DNA of 64,000 nucleotides from Caecibacteroides pullorum (GCF_019239235.1 NZ_JAAZTS010000005.1:1-64000), one strand, 5' to 3'. Shown: positions 23,808-33,625, numbered from the stretch's first letter. Notes: a model not told the origin generated them from the sequence alone. Numbers and translations: made by a program.

Positions 23808-26756
23808 TTAGAAACGACGGCGTCCCGGCCCACCCATGGGAGGACGATGTCCACCAGGGCCAAAGTTCATCTGCCCCCGTTTATCACGAGCTTGTTTCCC
23901 ACCAAATATATTCAAACGATAGATGAAATGCAACATACAATAACTGTTCACTCCATTGTATTTATATACCGAACGTCCACTTGCCGTCAGTGAACGGCTG
24001 ATATTGCTCTGCTGATGCAGAATATCATACATCTCAAAGCTGACAGTAGCATCACCTTTCAAGAAAGTCTGTGAAAGCTGGGCATTCCAAATCAATTCAT
24101 CGCGATTCATGCTGGAATCTGAATAGCCACGACGACTCTGATTAGCAATATTGGTAGACAAACTCATTCCCCATGGCATACTTACGGTCGTATTGGCTCC
24201 ATAAGAATAAGTATATGGTTGCTGGTTGTTGGAAGGGGTTAGCTTATCTTTTTCTATCGAGTAAGAGAATGTCCCATTCAATCCGAATTCCAGCCAGTCA
24301 TTACGATATGTGCCATTCAACCGTTCATTCAAAGTCAGGTTGGTAGTTGTATTCTTCTGCTGTACAGCCTCAGCCCCGTTACCGGTTGTCAGATAACCGA
24401 CGTTGTTGTTATAGGACAGATTACTGAAAGAGCCAATATTGAATTTCTTGTTTTTCAGTGCCGAATTGATGCCGAACATACCGAATGCGCTCCAATTTCC
24501 ATTTATATTCTCAGGTTTCGTCACCCATCCACCCGTAGAAGAGTTATAGGTACGCGAACTGCTGATGCTATTCTGCGTCATCTGCATGTTGACATGCGAG
24601 AATATTCCCTGTTGGCGATCCACATTATATGTATTGTAGAATATACGAAGGCTATGATTGAAAGAAGGCTTCAAGTAAGGATTACCCTTGGTAATGTTCA
24701 GCGGATTGGAGTCGTCCGTCACATCCAACAAGTTCTCCATGCCCGGCTGTGAACTACGTCCACGATAAGTGACACGCAACTGGCTTACCTTCGAGAAACG
24801 ATAACGGAAATCCAAGTTCGGAGCTACATTGAAGACATTGCGTACAGCCAATGTATCCATGGCATCCTTCTTATAGGACAACGAGGTCTTTTGCGGCTCA
24901 AGATCCGCACCAACACTCAACTGATATTTCTGACGAATGAAACGCAAACTGGGACTGAAACGATGCGTATAGGTCTTGTATTCAGCAAATTTACTCAGGC
25001 TCATATCATAACCATCTTCATAATCATCAGGCAGGGCCTCACCAAAATTCCAATCTTCACCTAAATCATAGGCTTTCTTGTCACTCTTACTATAACTGTA
25101 GTTGAAACGATAACGGAACTGCAAGAAAGTAGCCTTCCAAAGCGGTTCGCTATAAGTCAGCTCCAGGCTATAGTTGTAACCATCAGTCGGAGTAGTTACA
25201 TAACGACGAATGATATTTTCTGGGGTTACCGTACCATCTTCATTCTGTTGAAAATAGCGGGTATTAGAAGCTGTATATTGCTTACTCTCCGAATCGTCAT
25301 AACCGATTGTACCACGGAACGTGATGTTACGTCCCATAGAATTCAGTTTACGGTTGACCTGCAAAGTTGCATCTGCCGAAAGGGTCTTACTGTCACTGCC
25401 CGAAAGGCTATTTGAAGTATTGACACGAATAGAATCCAACGGATCTTCTTCACTGTCCGCATCAAAAATCTCATCGGACAAATTCATTTTAGAGAGTTTG
25501 GTGATGTCAAGATACTCATTCGGGTTCGTAACTACAGCATAAGGATCACTATTAAAGGTACCCGATTTAGAATCGGCAGTACTATAACTTTTCCCCCAAC
25601 TGAAATTAGGACGGAATATAATGTTGGTCAGCGTATCGGGTTTCCATTCCAATCGAAAATCCGCATGAAAATCTTTATTTCCACTCGATGTACTTGAGAT
25701 GGAGTTATTAAACGAAGAAGCCTCACCACCTGTCAGGAAGTTTTCAGTGTAACCGTCACTATAGACATCATTGCCACGGTAATTGTAACGCACACTACCA
25801 CCCATATCTATCTTTTCCGTCTCTGTGGCAAAGTTCAAGCCCAGTTCCTTGGTCGAAGTCAAACCGTTATTCCTACGCCAGCGCGGCCCGCCACCACCAG
25901 CCGAGAAACCTTGGTCGTTTACATTATTGGCACCTGCAATGAGCGACACTTGCGTCTTATCATAAAAATAATTCACCATAGCACGTCCCATATAGCGGTC
26001 TTCCGTACCTCCAGACAAGTCAATATTGCCAAAGATACCTTTGTTCATACCTTTCTTGACCGTCAGGTCGAGCACCGTTTCTTCCTCACCATCATCAATA
26101 CCTGTAATACGCGCCAAGTCCGATTTCTTATCATACGTTTTCAACTTGTCAATCATATCCACCGGCAAGTTCTTCAAACCCGTTTTCACATCCCCGCCAA
26201 AGAACTCCTTGCCATCCACCATGATCTTGGAGATTTCCTTACCGTTTATCTTCACATTACCATCATCATCCACTTCCGCACCAGGTAACTTCTTTACCAA
26301 TTCCTCGAGCATAGCTCCCTCTGGAGTACGATAGGCCGAAGAATTGAAAGCTACCGTATCTTCCACAATCTGTACCTGCGGTGCTTCAGCTACAATGACT
26401 GCCTCGGCCAGCATAATGGCATCCGATTCCAACGTCAACGTACCTAAACGCTTATTGGGAGCAGAAGCAGTAAGTTGCAAGGGAAGAAACAGTGTTTTAT
26501 AACCGATATAAGATACTTTTAGGACATACTTTCCAGCCTTTACCTTAGGCAATGCAAAACTACCTGCTTCCGAACTGGCCGCACCCGTAACATAAGCGCT
26601 GTCCGGCAAAGACAATAACTGGATAGTAGCCTGTGCAGCGGGAGCCTTGGTGTCATCTTCGACAAGCCGTCCCGAAACGGAAATAATCTTGCTCTGCGAT
26701 ACTGCCGACAGCGCTACAGCCCAAAGCAGCACTACCAGCAAAAAAGTCTTTCTCAT
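23808..26756 (-). CDS. TonB-dependent receptor-like outer-membrane beta-barrel
   Basis: The 982-residue protein has a signal peptide (MRKTFLLVVLLWAVALSAVS) and a carboxypeptidase regulatory-like beta-sandwich (about 27-115, ISVSGRLVED...VSYIGYKT). A plug domain follows (about 130-220, with LEELVKKLPGAEVDDDGNVKINGK), then a long beta-barrel of the OMP_b-brl_3 type ending in aromatic strands. After the last strand there is an unusual Gly/Pro/Arg tail, GPGGHRPPMGGPGRRRF. Proteins of this type span the outer membrane and import or bind ligands, using TonB in known cases. No SusD partner or sensor is adjacent, so the ligand is unknown. It lies 98 bases after a small membrane protein gene on the same strand. 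Confidence 0.92.
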   Translation of the reverse strand: MRKTFLLVVLLWAVALSAVSQSKIISVSGRLVEDDTKAPAAQATIQLLSLPDSAYVTGAASSEAGSFALPKVKAGKYVLKVSYIGYKTLFLPLQLTASAPNKRLGTLTLESDAIMLAEAVIVAEAPQVQIVEDTVAFNSSAYRTPEGAMLEELVKKLPGAEVDDDGNVKINGKEISKIMVDGKEFFGGDVKTGLKNLPVDMIDKLKTYDKKSDLARITGIDDGEEETVLDLTVKKGMNKGIFGNIDLSGGTEDRYMGRAMVNYFYDKTQVSLIAGANNVNDQGFSAGGGGPRWRRNNGLTSTKELGLNFATETEKIDMGGSVRYNYRGNDVYSDGYTENFLTGGEASSFNNSISSTSSGNKDFHADFRLEWKPDTLTNIIFRPNFSWGKSYSTADSKSGTFNSDPYAVVTNPNEYLDITKLSKMNLSDEIFDADSEEDPLDSIRVNTSNSLSGSDSKTLSADATLQVNRKLNSMGRNITFRGTIGYDDSESKQYTASNTRYFQQNEDGTVTPENIIRRYVTTPTDGYNYSLELTYSEPLWKATFLQFRYRFNYSYSKSDKKAYDLGEDWNFGEALPDDYEDGYDMSLSKFAEYKTYTHRFSPSLRFIRQKYQLSVGADLEPQKTSLSYKKDAMDTLAVRNVFNVAPNLDFRYRFSKVSQLRVTYRGRSSQPGMENLLDVTDDSNPLNITKGNPYLKPSFNHSLRIFYNTYNVDRQQGIFSHVNMQMTQNSISSSRTYNSSTGGWVTKPENINGNWSAFGMFGINSALKNKKFNIGSFSNLSYNNNVGYLTTGNGAEAVQQKNTTTNLTLNERLNGTYRNDWLEFGLNGTFSYSIEKDKLTPSNNQQPYTYSYGANTTVSMPWGMSLSTNIANQSRRGYSDSSMNRDELIWNAQLSQTFLKGDATVSFEMYDILHQQSNISRSLTASGRSVYKYNGVNSYCMLHFIYRLNIFGGKQARDKRGQMNFGPGGHRPPMGGPGRRRF

Positions 26757-26770
26757 TTGTGTCTATTCTT

Positions 26771-26848
26771 AAAAAAACATCTATTAAACGTGATGTTTCA
26801 TTTGACACATATCTCCACTAAAGGTTTAATGAGAGCAGATGTTTTTTT
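26771..26848 (-). terminator. Hairpin with T-runs between membrane protein and receptor genes
   Basis: 26771-26782 and 26837-26848 are a perfect 12-base inverted repeat ending in seven T on either strand, with ATTAAAC/GTTTAAT also complementary inside. It fits a terminator of the small membrane protein gene on the minus strand. The loop is long (54 bases). Confidence 0.6.
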
Positions 26849-26854
26849 CGCATT

Positions 26855-27268
26855 TTATCGACCATTTCCCCGAAATAGTCGATTAACTGACGATTTCTTT
26901 ATACCAAATTCCAAGCACAAGACATTAATTAACAGAAATATCAGAAAAGACGAACCATCCACAGTAAAGACATCCCCCTGAGCCACCCGATAAAGCATGA
27001 TACCAAAGACATACAGTACCGTCAGGAACATGGCATTACGGACAGCCTTGTTGCGGACCTTCACCGTCTCTTCCGACTCATGTTTGCTTAATGCAAAGAT
27101 AATCATCAGCGCCCCCATCATCATCAACAGCTTTGCACACTCTTTATAAAACAACAGATTGGCATCGGTCACCCGCCCCATCAGGAACATCAGAAAGGGA
27201 AGAAACAACGCCAAAGCAATGATAAAATAGCCCAAAGGCCGACAATATACAGGAAGCAATGCATTCAT
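26855..27268 (-). CDS. Small four-helix membrane protein
   Basis: The 137-residue protein has four hydrophobic helices (about 12-31, 44-60, 78-95 and 105-123) and a basic C terminus (KKSSVNRLFRGNGR). I do not recognise a family. An inner-membrane location is likely. It is transcribed divergently from aroB. A TATCTTTG element on this strand at 27309-27302, and another at 27324-27317, could serve as -7 sites. Confidence 0.75.
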   Translation of the reverse strand: MNALLPVYCRPLGYFIIALALFLPFLMFLMGRVTDANLLFYKECAKLLMMMGALMIIFALSKHESEETVKVRNKAVRNAMFLTVLYVFGIMLYRVAQGDVFTVDGSSFLIFLLINVLCLEFGIKKSSVNRLFRGNGR

Positions 27269-27301
27269 AAGTTTACTAATTTTCGTTCAACATTATCAAT
27301 G

Positions 27302-27337
27302 CAAAGATACGTCTTTCAAAGATAAATCCTATCTTTG
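27302..27337. promoter_or_regulatory. Divergent -7 elements and palindrome between membrane protein gene and aroB
   Basis: Minus-strand TATCTTTG occurs at 27309-27302 and at 27324-27317, and plus-strand TATCTTTG at 27330-27337. The latter two form a palindrome with 8-base arms and a 5-base centre (27317-27337). The plus-strand copy is 25 bases before the aroB ATG. Confidence 0.6.
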
Positions 27338-27361
27338 TCAGCAGAAAAAAGCAAATACAAC

Positions 27362-28423
27362 ATGAGCAAACAAGAAGTGATATTGTGCAAAGAGCTGGAA
27401 AGCAGCCTGACGCAAGCCATCGAAAAATGTTCCCCCGACAGGCTTTTCGTCCTGACCGACGAACACACGCACCGCCTGTGCCTACCCCAAATCAAGGATA
27501 TCCCCGTCATGCGGCAGGCGCAGGAAATCGTCATCGGAGCCGAAGATGTGAACAAAACCCTGGAGACACTGGCTCAGGTATGGCAAGCGCTGAGCCAACA
27601 AGGCGCTACTCGCCACTCACTCCTCATCAATCTGGGAGGCGGCATGGTGACCGACCTGGGAGGTTTCGCGGCTGCCACCTTCAAGCGCGGCATCGCCTAC
27701 ATCAACATTCCCACTACCCTACTGGCCATGGTCGACGCTTCGGTAGGAGGAAAGACAGGCATCAACTTCAACGGGCTGAAGAACGAAATCGGTGCGTTCG
27801 CTCCCGCCAATTGCGTACTGCTCGACACAGAGTTCCTGCGCAGCCTCGACGCTCACAACTTCTTCTCCGGCTATGCCGAAATGTTGAAACATGGCCTCAT
27901 CAGTACGCCCCAACACCTCGATGAGCTACTCGCCTTCGACACCGAGCAGCCCGACTACGTCCTATTGAAGAATATGGTAGGCCGCTCTGTACAAGTCAAG
28001 GAAGACATTGTAGAGCAAGACCCCAAAGAGCATGGTATCCGCAAAGCGCTCAACTTGGGTCACACCATCGGACATGCCTTCGAAAGTCTGGCCTTGGCTG
28101 AAAGCCGTCCCGTGCTCCATGGCTATGCCGTGGCGTGGGGCCTGGTTTGTGAGCTATATCTCTCACATCTTCAAGCAGGTTTTCCCCAAGACCGCATGCG
28201 TCAGGTCATACAGTTCATCAAGGAAAACTACGGTCCATTCCCCTTCACCTGCAAACACTACGACCACCTGTACGAGCTGATGCTGCATGACAAAAAAAAT
28301 ACGGCCGGCGTCATCAACTTCACCCTGCTGAAAGATGTAGGTGAAATCAGCCTCAACCAGACGGCCGATAAAGATACTATTTTTGAGACGTTCGACTTCT
28401 TCCGCGAGTGCATGGGGTTGTAA
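27362..28423 (+). CDS. aroB: 3-dehydroquinate synthase
   Basis: The 353-residue protein makes 3-dehydroquinate from DAHP in the second shikimate step. NAD-binding and catalytic blocks are clear: INLGGGMVTDLGGFAAATFKRG, IPTTLLAMVDASVGGKTGIN, AEMLKHGLI, the metal-binding LNLGHTIGHAFE and LHGYAVAWGL. An in-frame start at 27335 overlaps the -7 element, so the ATG at 27362 is chosen. The preceding pathway step, DAHP synthase, is about 15 kb away in the attenuated aromatic operon. aroB has its own promoter and no visible leader peptide. Confidence 0.95.
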   Translation: MSKQEVILCKELESSLTQAIEKCSPDRLFVLTDEHTHRLCLPQIKDIPVMRQAQEIVIGAEDVNKTLETLAQVWQALSQQGATRHSLLINLGGGMVTDLGGFAAATFKRGIAYINIPTTLLAMVDASVGGKTGINFNGLKNEIGAFAPANCVLLDTEFLRSLDAHNFFSGYAEMLKHGLISTPQHLDELLAFDTEQPDYVLLKNMVGRSVQVKEDIVEQDPKEHGIRKALNLGHTIGHAFESLALAESRPVLHGYAVAWGLVCELYLSHLQAGFPQDRMRQVIQFIKENYGPFPFTCKHYDHLYELMLHDKKNTAGVINFTLLKDVGEISLNQTADKDTIFETFDFFRECMGL

Positions 28424-28499
28424 AAGCCCCTCCATACGCTGCCTTCAGCAGCTTTCGAAGAATTATTTTTGTATTTCTTGCGAAAAAGTCGGCCATATA

Positions 28500-28530
28500 T
28501 TTGCAGATTCAAAATAAAGCCGTACCTTTG
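28500..28530 (+). promoter_or_regulatory. Promoter of tRNA-Pro
   Basis: TTTG (28500-28503), exactly 19 bases, then TACCTTTG (28523-28530): a full consensus Bacteroidetes promoter, 11 bases before the tRNA 5' end. Confidence 0.8.
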
Positions 28531-28541
28531 CATCCGCAATT

Positions 28542-28616
28542 CGGGGTGTAGCTCAGCCCGGTTAGAGTACGCGTCTGGGGGGCGTGTGGTCGCTGGTTCG
28601 AATCCAGTCACCCCGA
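28542..28616 (+). tRNA. tRNA-Pro (anticodon GGG)
   Basis: The cloverleaf folds by eye. Acceptor arms CGGGGTG/CACCCCG, a D arm with GCTC/GAGT, an anticodon loop CTGGGGG giving GGG, and a T arm GCTGG-TTCGAAT-CCAGT. The discriminator base is A and CCA is not encoded. It reads CCC and CCU proline codons. It is followed 13 bases later by a terminator. Confidence 0.93.
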
Positions 28617-28628
28617 CTGGTGAAAATG

Positions 28629-28665
28629 AAGGAGTTAAGTCGTTGACTTGACTCCTTTTTTCTTT
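28629..28665 (+). terminator. Terminator after tRNA-Pro
   Basis: AAGGAGT (28629-28635) pairs with ACTCCTT (28651-28657), with further pairing of AAGTC and GACTT inside, followed by a run of T. It fits a rho-independent terminator. Confidence 0.75.
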
Positions 28666-29012
28666 TATTCTATAACAAATCTACAACATTTCTATGTCCA
28701 TACCGCCAATGTAGATGTTTGCGTCGCTAAAGTAGATGTTTACAATGCTAATGTAGATGTTTACGCGGCTCAAGTAGGTAGTGACGATTTCATTCATCAA
28801 ACACCCTCTTGAAAAAACTTTGTTAGAAAAATGCTTTCACGCCTTCACAAGCCTGTAAACATTTAGCAATCAAAGCAATATTGTGAAGGGGCGACCTTTC
28901 ACTCCTAACTCACAAATTTCACCGTAACGCACTCTATACAAGCATATTACAATGAAACTTCACAGGATATACTCATCTTTCACGAACTAATAAAGACCGT
29001 ACCGACAACAAA
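28666..29012. other. Intergenic region after tRNA-Pro
   Basis: I see no gene. It holds a four-unit 21-nt tandem repeat (28705-28788) and a smaller inverted repeat, CGCC-TTCACA near 28842 against TGTGAA-GGGGCG near 28880. The frameshifted receptor gene ends at 29013 on the other strand. A tRNA 3' flank is a common integration spot, but no attachment-site duplication or integrase is visible here. Confidence 0.6.
28705..28788. repeat. 21-nt tandem repeat, four units
   Basis: The units start at 28705, 28726, 28747 and 28768. The shared core is AATGTAGATGTTTRCG, strong in the first three units and degenerate in the fourth. In one frame they would encode a seven-residue repeat (NVDVYxA), but no start codon or ribosome site precedes it. 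Confidence 0.85.
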
Positions 29013-31302
29013 TTAATAACCGAAACGCGACGTGTCCACATCCTTGTGTTCCTTTGCCTTGTAGCCACCGAACTTATAGGTAAACGACAGGGAGAAAGAA
29101 CGGCTGTCAGCATGCTGGTTTATCTCGAACCGCTGCCCCCTGTCGTTCACACGGGCGTTAGGGGTGGCACTGTTGAACAAGTCATTGCCCGACAGACGAA
29201 GTTCGGCTTTCTTGTCGGCAGAAGTCCATTTCAGTCCGGCATCAACTTTCCAAATGGAGGACAAATCATAATTTCCCTGAACGGAAGGACTGACATACAG
29301 ACCGTTCAACTCCAGGCTGATGGCCGGCTTGGAGGACAGGCGGAAGGTATTGTTCAGCATCGCGATTCCCCGCCAAACGCAGTTATCGAAGCCGATGGCA
29401 TGATAGTCTTTGCAAACATCCCTGAGGTAGGAGCCGTTCAGTGTGAGGCGAGAGTTCCAAATGTTGCCGACCGTGAAGGGCAGTATCACCGAAAGGCCGA
29501 AGTTCTGTTCGTAATCGTAATTCACCGTCTGATAAATCATCGTCAGTTCGTCGGGGCTTTGATAAGCCAACTGGGCGAACAAGTCTTTTACATGGGTATA
29601 GTACAGGCTGAAGATGTATTTGCTTTTTAGTATATAGGTCAGGTCGGCGGTATAGTCCGTCGAGGGGCGAAGGGCGGGATTTCCCACCACTTTGGTATAG
29701 CCGTTGAGGTAGCTCGTAGCGTCCTGCATGCTCCAATAGTTGGGATAAGCCTTGTCTGATGAAAAAGAGAATTGGAAGATGTGCGAAGCCGACGGCACAT
29801 AGTTCAACTGCAGGGAGGGATAGGCAGCCCATCGGTCGTAACCGGCCAGGCGGTAATATTCCCCGGCAACGGACAGAGAGAACGAAAGACGCTCGCCAAA
29901 GGCTTTCTCCAACCCTCCATAGAAATTGTAGGTCCGTTCGTCTAGTTCCGTATCCGAGTTCAGTGATGACATGTCATTTCCATCTTGCGCATGATATAAC
30001 TGGGCACTTTTCTCTTGGGCAAAAGAGAAATTGATGCCGTAGTTCAGACTCCAATCCAAGGGCAGGACGTGCATCTGGCCGGCATAGACATTCCAGCGGT
30101 TGATGCGCTGGCGACTGTCGGCCAAAAACTCCTGCTCGACATTACCTGCCCGATTGCTGAACTCCTGTACGCTCGGATAGGAATAAGAGGTATAATCCAG
30201 CCCGACATTCATACCCCAACGTGCCGTATAGTCGAGGTTGAAGTTGTGCATCTGTTCGTCTCCCTTTCGAACATTGGACGACTCCGACAAGGAGCCTGTT
30301 GAGTTTTCAACCGTTTTGATGTTGGGAGTGACGGCTGCCGTATAGGCCATGTTCAGATGATCGTTCTCCGTTATCCGATAATCCAGAGAGGTACGGATGT
30401 TATGGGTCAGCTTTCTCCTCAAGCCGGTGTTGTATTGCTCCACCTCGTGTACCACGCCGCCCAGCGTATGGTGGGAGATGAAATCGTACCCCGTCCGCCG
30501 TCTGGTATAGTCGGCCGCATAGAGCACATCCGCCGTCACCTTCCGCGTTCCGAAAGAAAGGCTCATGCGGCCGCTGCCCTGTGCAGCGGGCTTGAGTAAA
30601 GTCGGCTCCAACTTCTCCACGCAGGAAAGGTTCCTCGGACTTCCGATTCTTCAGCACCAAGTTGATGACCGCCCCTCGTACACGGTACTTGGCCGGCGCG
30701 CTATACATCACTTCCGCCTTCTCCACGTTGCCCACAGGCGTATTCTTCAGCAGATTGGCCAGTTGTTCGCCCGACATGGACGAAGGGCGTCCGTTCAACA
30801 CTACCGTCACGCTTCCTGCTCCAATCAGGCTAAGGCTCCCGCCCTGCTCCCATACTCCCGGCAGGCGGGTCAAGGCTTCGTAAGCGTTGCTTGCTGTCGT
30901 CTTTTTGGCCAGGGCTTCCACGTCGTAGGTCAGGGCGCCGTTCTCTGCCTTCACCAAGGGACGTTCAGCACTGACCACCACTTCGCCCAAGGCATAGGCA
31001 TCCTGTTCGTCCATCGTCACCACACCCATATCACCTGCCGCATCATAGTCCTTCACCACACTCTTGTAGAGCAGATGCTGAAAAATCAGGCGATACCGTT
31101 TCAACGTCCGATGGAACACAAAGCATCCCAATGAATCAGTCGTCACACCATCGACAAATACGGAGTCCGGTGTCTGCATGACTACCGTTGCGCCCTCAAT
31201 CGGCCGTTGGTCCTTATCCGCCACACGTCCTTTTACCTCCTGCGCAGCCAAGCGGGTGGCTGCCACAATCAAACTTACTGTCAGAATTACAATCTGTTTC
31301 AT
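29013..31302 (-). pseudogene. Outer-membrane beta-barrel receptor, frameshifted
   Basis: Two reading frames together make one outer-membrane receptor of about 760 residues. The first (start ATG at 31302, MKQIVILTVSLIVAATRLAA signal) has a carboxypeptidase-like domain, a plug with LTRLPGVWEQGGSLSLIGAG and VVLNGRPSSMSGEQ, then INLVLKNRKSEEPFLRG. Its homology-like sequence ends near FTQARC (~30590). The barrel continues from about 30590 to the stop at 29013 in the neighbouring frame, from GSGRMSLSFGTRK to SFTYKFGG. The break needs a one-base change between ~30560 and 30620. No slippery run is present, so this is a mutation or a sequence error. A kinase/regulator pair is divergent from it and may control it. 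Confidence 0.8.
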
Positions 31303-31428
31303 AAAGCATTCATTCTTTTTGTTTTCATGCCGCAAAGTAACGGTCTTTACGGCAGAAAGCAGGTTATGGCCTCGTTACGCTTTCCTTATATTATTGTTAG
31401 GAAACGCCCGATTGTTAAGAGATTGTTA

Positions 31429-31436
31429 TATCTTTG
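31429..31436 (+). promoter_or_regulatory. -7 element before the sensor kinase
   Basis: TATCTTTG is located 19 bases before the ATG at 31456. The -33 position is not a clear TTTG. It also helps exclude upstream in-frame starts inside the divergent receptor gene. Confidence 0.5.
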
Positions 31437-31455
31437 CCGACAAATCGAGACACTT

Positions 31456-32799
31456 ATGCCCGGCAAATACATCAAAATAGTCACCTTTCTGAGTCTGATT
31501 GTCATCGTGGCCATCCAAGGCTCGTGGCTGGCCCACACCTACCGGCTGATTGAGACGGAACTGTTGCAGGTGGGCAACCGTCTGTTTCCGCAGGCCGTTG
31601 TGGACGAGGCCAAGACGCGTCTCGACCGGCTAAGCGACACCCAAGGCGAAGACATCACCCTCAGCTTCTCTACGAATTTCGACTACCAACGGGAAATCGA
31701 CCAAACGCTGTTCGAGTATCTGACGATACTTGCCAACGATTACGCCGACTCGGTCTATCACTCGTCCATCTCCCTGCCGCTGGCCGACTCCATCTTTACA
31801 GTCCGTCTGGCACAAGAAGGGTATCAGGCCCAGGTGAAATGCCAGCTGGTCGACTCCCTGGGTGCTCCCCTTCAGGAAGAGGATGCTTCTGCCTGGCACC
31901 ATCCGTTCAAGACCCTCCGAACCAATCCTGTCTATCTGAACAGGGAACATACCCAAGCCGTGCGGGCCACCATCCTGAACCCTTATTGGATTGCCTTCCG
32001 GCAGATGGGCGTCCTGCTTGTGGCCACCGCCCTGCTGCTGGTCTTTGTGGCCGGATGTATCGTCTATCAGGTGCGCATCATCATCCGCCAGAACCGAATA
32101 GCCCGCCTGCGGCAGGACTTCACCTACGCCATGATCCACGACATGAAGACGCCCATCACCACCATCTCCATGACCGGGCATACACTGGAAAGCGGCCTGC
32201 TGGACCGAAACCCCGAACTGAAGAAACAGTACTTCGCCATCCTGCACGAAGAGAGTGCCCACCTGCTCGGCCTGTCCGAAAAGATTCTGACCATCGCCAA
32301 GCTGGAGCAGTCGCGCCTGAAGCTGGCGCAGGAACCGGTCAGCCTCCCTACCCTGTTCGACGAGCTGACGCAGAAGTATCGGGTCCAGACCGACAAGGAA
32401 GTAACCCTTGAAACCCATTGCCCCGACTCCCTGCTGGTGACGGCCGATGCCGAATACCTGAAAGAAGCCCTCGGCAACCTGATAGACAATTCGCTGAAGT
32501 ATTCCGACGAACGTGTCACCATCCGCCTCTCTGCCGAAGAGCAGAACCGCCACATCCTCATCCGGGTGTGGGACAACGGCTGGGGCATCCCGCTGAAACA
32601 GCAGAAGCACATCTTCGAAAAGTTCGACCGCGGCGGGCTGGAATACAAGAAGGAGAAGAAAGTGTCCGGCTTCGGACTGGGCCTGAACTTTGTCTACAAA
32701 GTCATCACGGCCATGGGCGGAAGCGTTTCGGTGAACAGTATAGAGGGCAAGTTCAGTGAATTCACGCTGACGCTGCCCGCTCCAAACAAGAAACTATGA
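31456..32799 (+). CDS. Sensor histidine kinase
   Basis: The 447-residue membrane kinase has a helix at about 8-25, an extracytoplasmic sensor region of ~155 residues, a second helix at about 183-205 and a cytoplasmic kinase. The H-box MIHDMKTPITT carries the phospho-accepting H228. The ATPase domain shows LGNLIDNSLKYS (N box), DNGWGIP (G1), FEKFDR (F) and GFGLGL (G2). The start at 31456 places the first helix at the N terminus, downstream of the -7 element. It overlaps the regulator gene by 4 bases (ATGA). It is divergent from an outer-membrane receptor gene that is broken, so its signal and target may have been lost or changed. Confidence 0.93.
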   Translation: MPGKYIKIVTFLSLIVIVAIQGSWLAHTYRLIETELLQVGNRLFPQAVVDEAKTRLDRLSDTQGEDITLSFSTNFDYQREIDQTLFEYLTILANDYADSVYHSSISLPLADSIFTVRLAQEGYQAQVKCQLVDSLGAPLQEEDASAWHHPFKTLRTNPVYLNREHTQAVRATILNPYWIAFRQMGVLLVATALLLVFVAGCIVYQVRIIIRQNRIARLRQDFTYAMIHDMKTPITTISMTGHTLESGLLDRNPELKKQYFAILHEESAHLLGLSEKILTIAKLEQSRLKLAQEPVSLPTLFDELTQKYRVQTDKEVTLETHCPDSLLVTADAEYLKEALGNLIDNSLKYSDERVTIRLSAEEQNRHILIRVWDNGWGIPLKQQKHIFEKFDRGGLEYKKEKKVSGFGLGLNFVYKVITAMGGSVSVNSIEGKFSEFTLTLPAPNKKL

Positions 32800-33497
32800 T
32801 ACGAGTATTGCTGGTAGAAGACGACAAGAACCTGTGCTTCATCCTGAAGAGCAGCCTGGAGCAGATGATAGGCGGTTACGAAGTGACCACCGCCCCCAAC
32901 GGCCGGGAGGGGCTGGAACTGCTGGAGCAAAAGACGTTCGACGTGATTGTGTCCGACGTAGAGATGCCGGTCATGGACGGCATGACCATGGTGCAACACA
33001 TCCGCCGACACCATCCCCGGCTGGCCATCATCTTCATCACGGGACTGACGACGGCACGCGACGTCATCAACGGCTACCAGTCGGGTGCAGACTTCTACAT
33101 CAAGAAACCTTTCCTGCCCGAAGAGCTGAATGCCCACATCCAGGCCGTGCTGAAAATGAAACAGAGTGCCCCCGCCCCGCAAACCGAAGAAGCTCCCACG
33201 AAAGAAGAATATGCTATCGGCAATTATCGCTTCCTGCCCTCACAACACCAGCTTTGTTACGGAGAAGAACGACAGACACTGACGCCCAAAGAAGCGCAGA
33301 TACTCGAAATGCTCTGCCGCCGGAAAGGACAGGTGGTCCGGCGCGACGACCTCCTGACCGCCGTATGGGAAACGGCCGACTTCTACTCCTCGCGCAGCCT
33401 GGACGTCTTTATCACCAAACTCCGCAAGTACCTATCCCAAGACCCCACCGTATCGCTCAAGTCACTGAAAGGTGTAGGCGTCTGTCTGGAAGACTAA
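32796..33497 (+). CDS. OmpR-family response regulator
   Basis: The 233-residue regulator has a receiver (about 1-118; acidic D9-D10, phospho-acceptor D54 in IVSDVEMPVMDG, lysine ~103 in YIKKPF). An Ala/Pro/Glu-rich linker follows. The Trans_Reg_C winged helix spans about 140-231: LTPKEAQILEMLCRRKGQVVRR ... SLDVFITKLRKYL. Its start codon overlaps the kinase stop, so the pair is translated together and should be cognate partners. The two-component systems at 0-0.9 kb and here are both OmpR type but differ in sequence. Confidence 0.93.
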   Translation: MIRVLLVEDDKNLCFILKSSLEQMIGGYEVTTAPNGREGLELLEQKTFDVIVSDVEMPVMDGMTMVQHIRRHHPRLAIIFITGLTTARDVINGYQSGADFYIKKPFLPEELNAHIQAVLKMKQSAPAPQTEEAPTKEEYAIGNYRFLPSQHQLCYGEERQTLTPKEAQILEMLCRRKGQVVRRDDLLTAVWETADFYSSRSLDVFITKLRKYLSQDPTVSLKSLKGVGVCLED

Positions 33498-33510
33498 GCC
33501 TCATCGCCCT

Positions 33511-33625
33511 CCCACGAAGCACGGCATGAGGGTGTAACGCAGTGCTTCGTCACCCCCTCACGAAGCACTTCCTGATACCCTGACGAAGCACTGTGTCAGA
33601 GGGTCACGAAGCACCGTGTCAGGAA
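33511..33625. repeat. Cluster of ~22-nt repeats, copy 2
   Basis: Between the convergent regulator and ferredoxin genes there are several units of the form ACGAAGCACNGNGTCAGAGG in both orientations. 33580-33623 closely matches 2983-3026, with about six differences by eye. The 155-base spacer holds no gene. Confidence 0.75.

Noticed and set aside
28705..28788. CRISPR-like array
   Set aside because: The units are contiguous 21-nt tandem copies without spacers, only four units, and no cas genes are in the window.
30540..30620. Programmed ribosomal frameshift in the receptor gene
   Set aside because: No slippery heptamer or long homopolymer precedes the break, and such genes normally do not use frameshifting. 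A mutation or sequence error is more likely.
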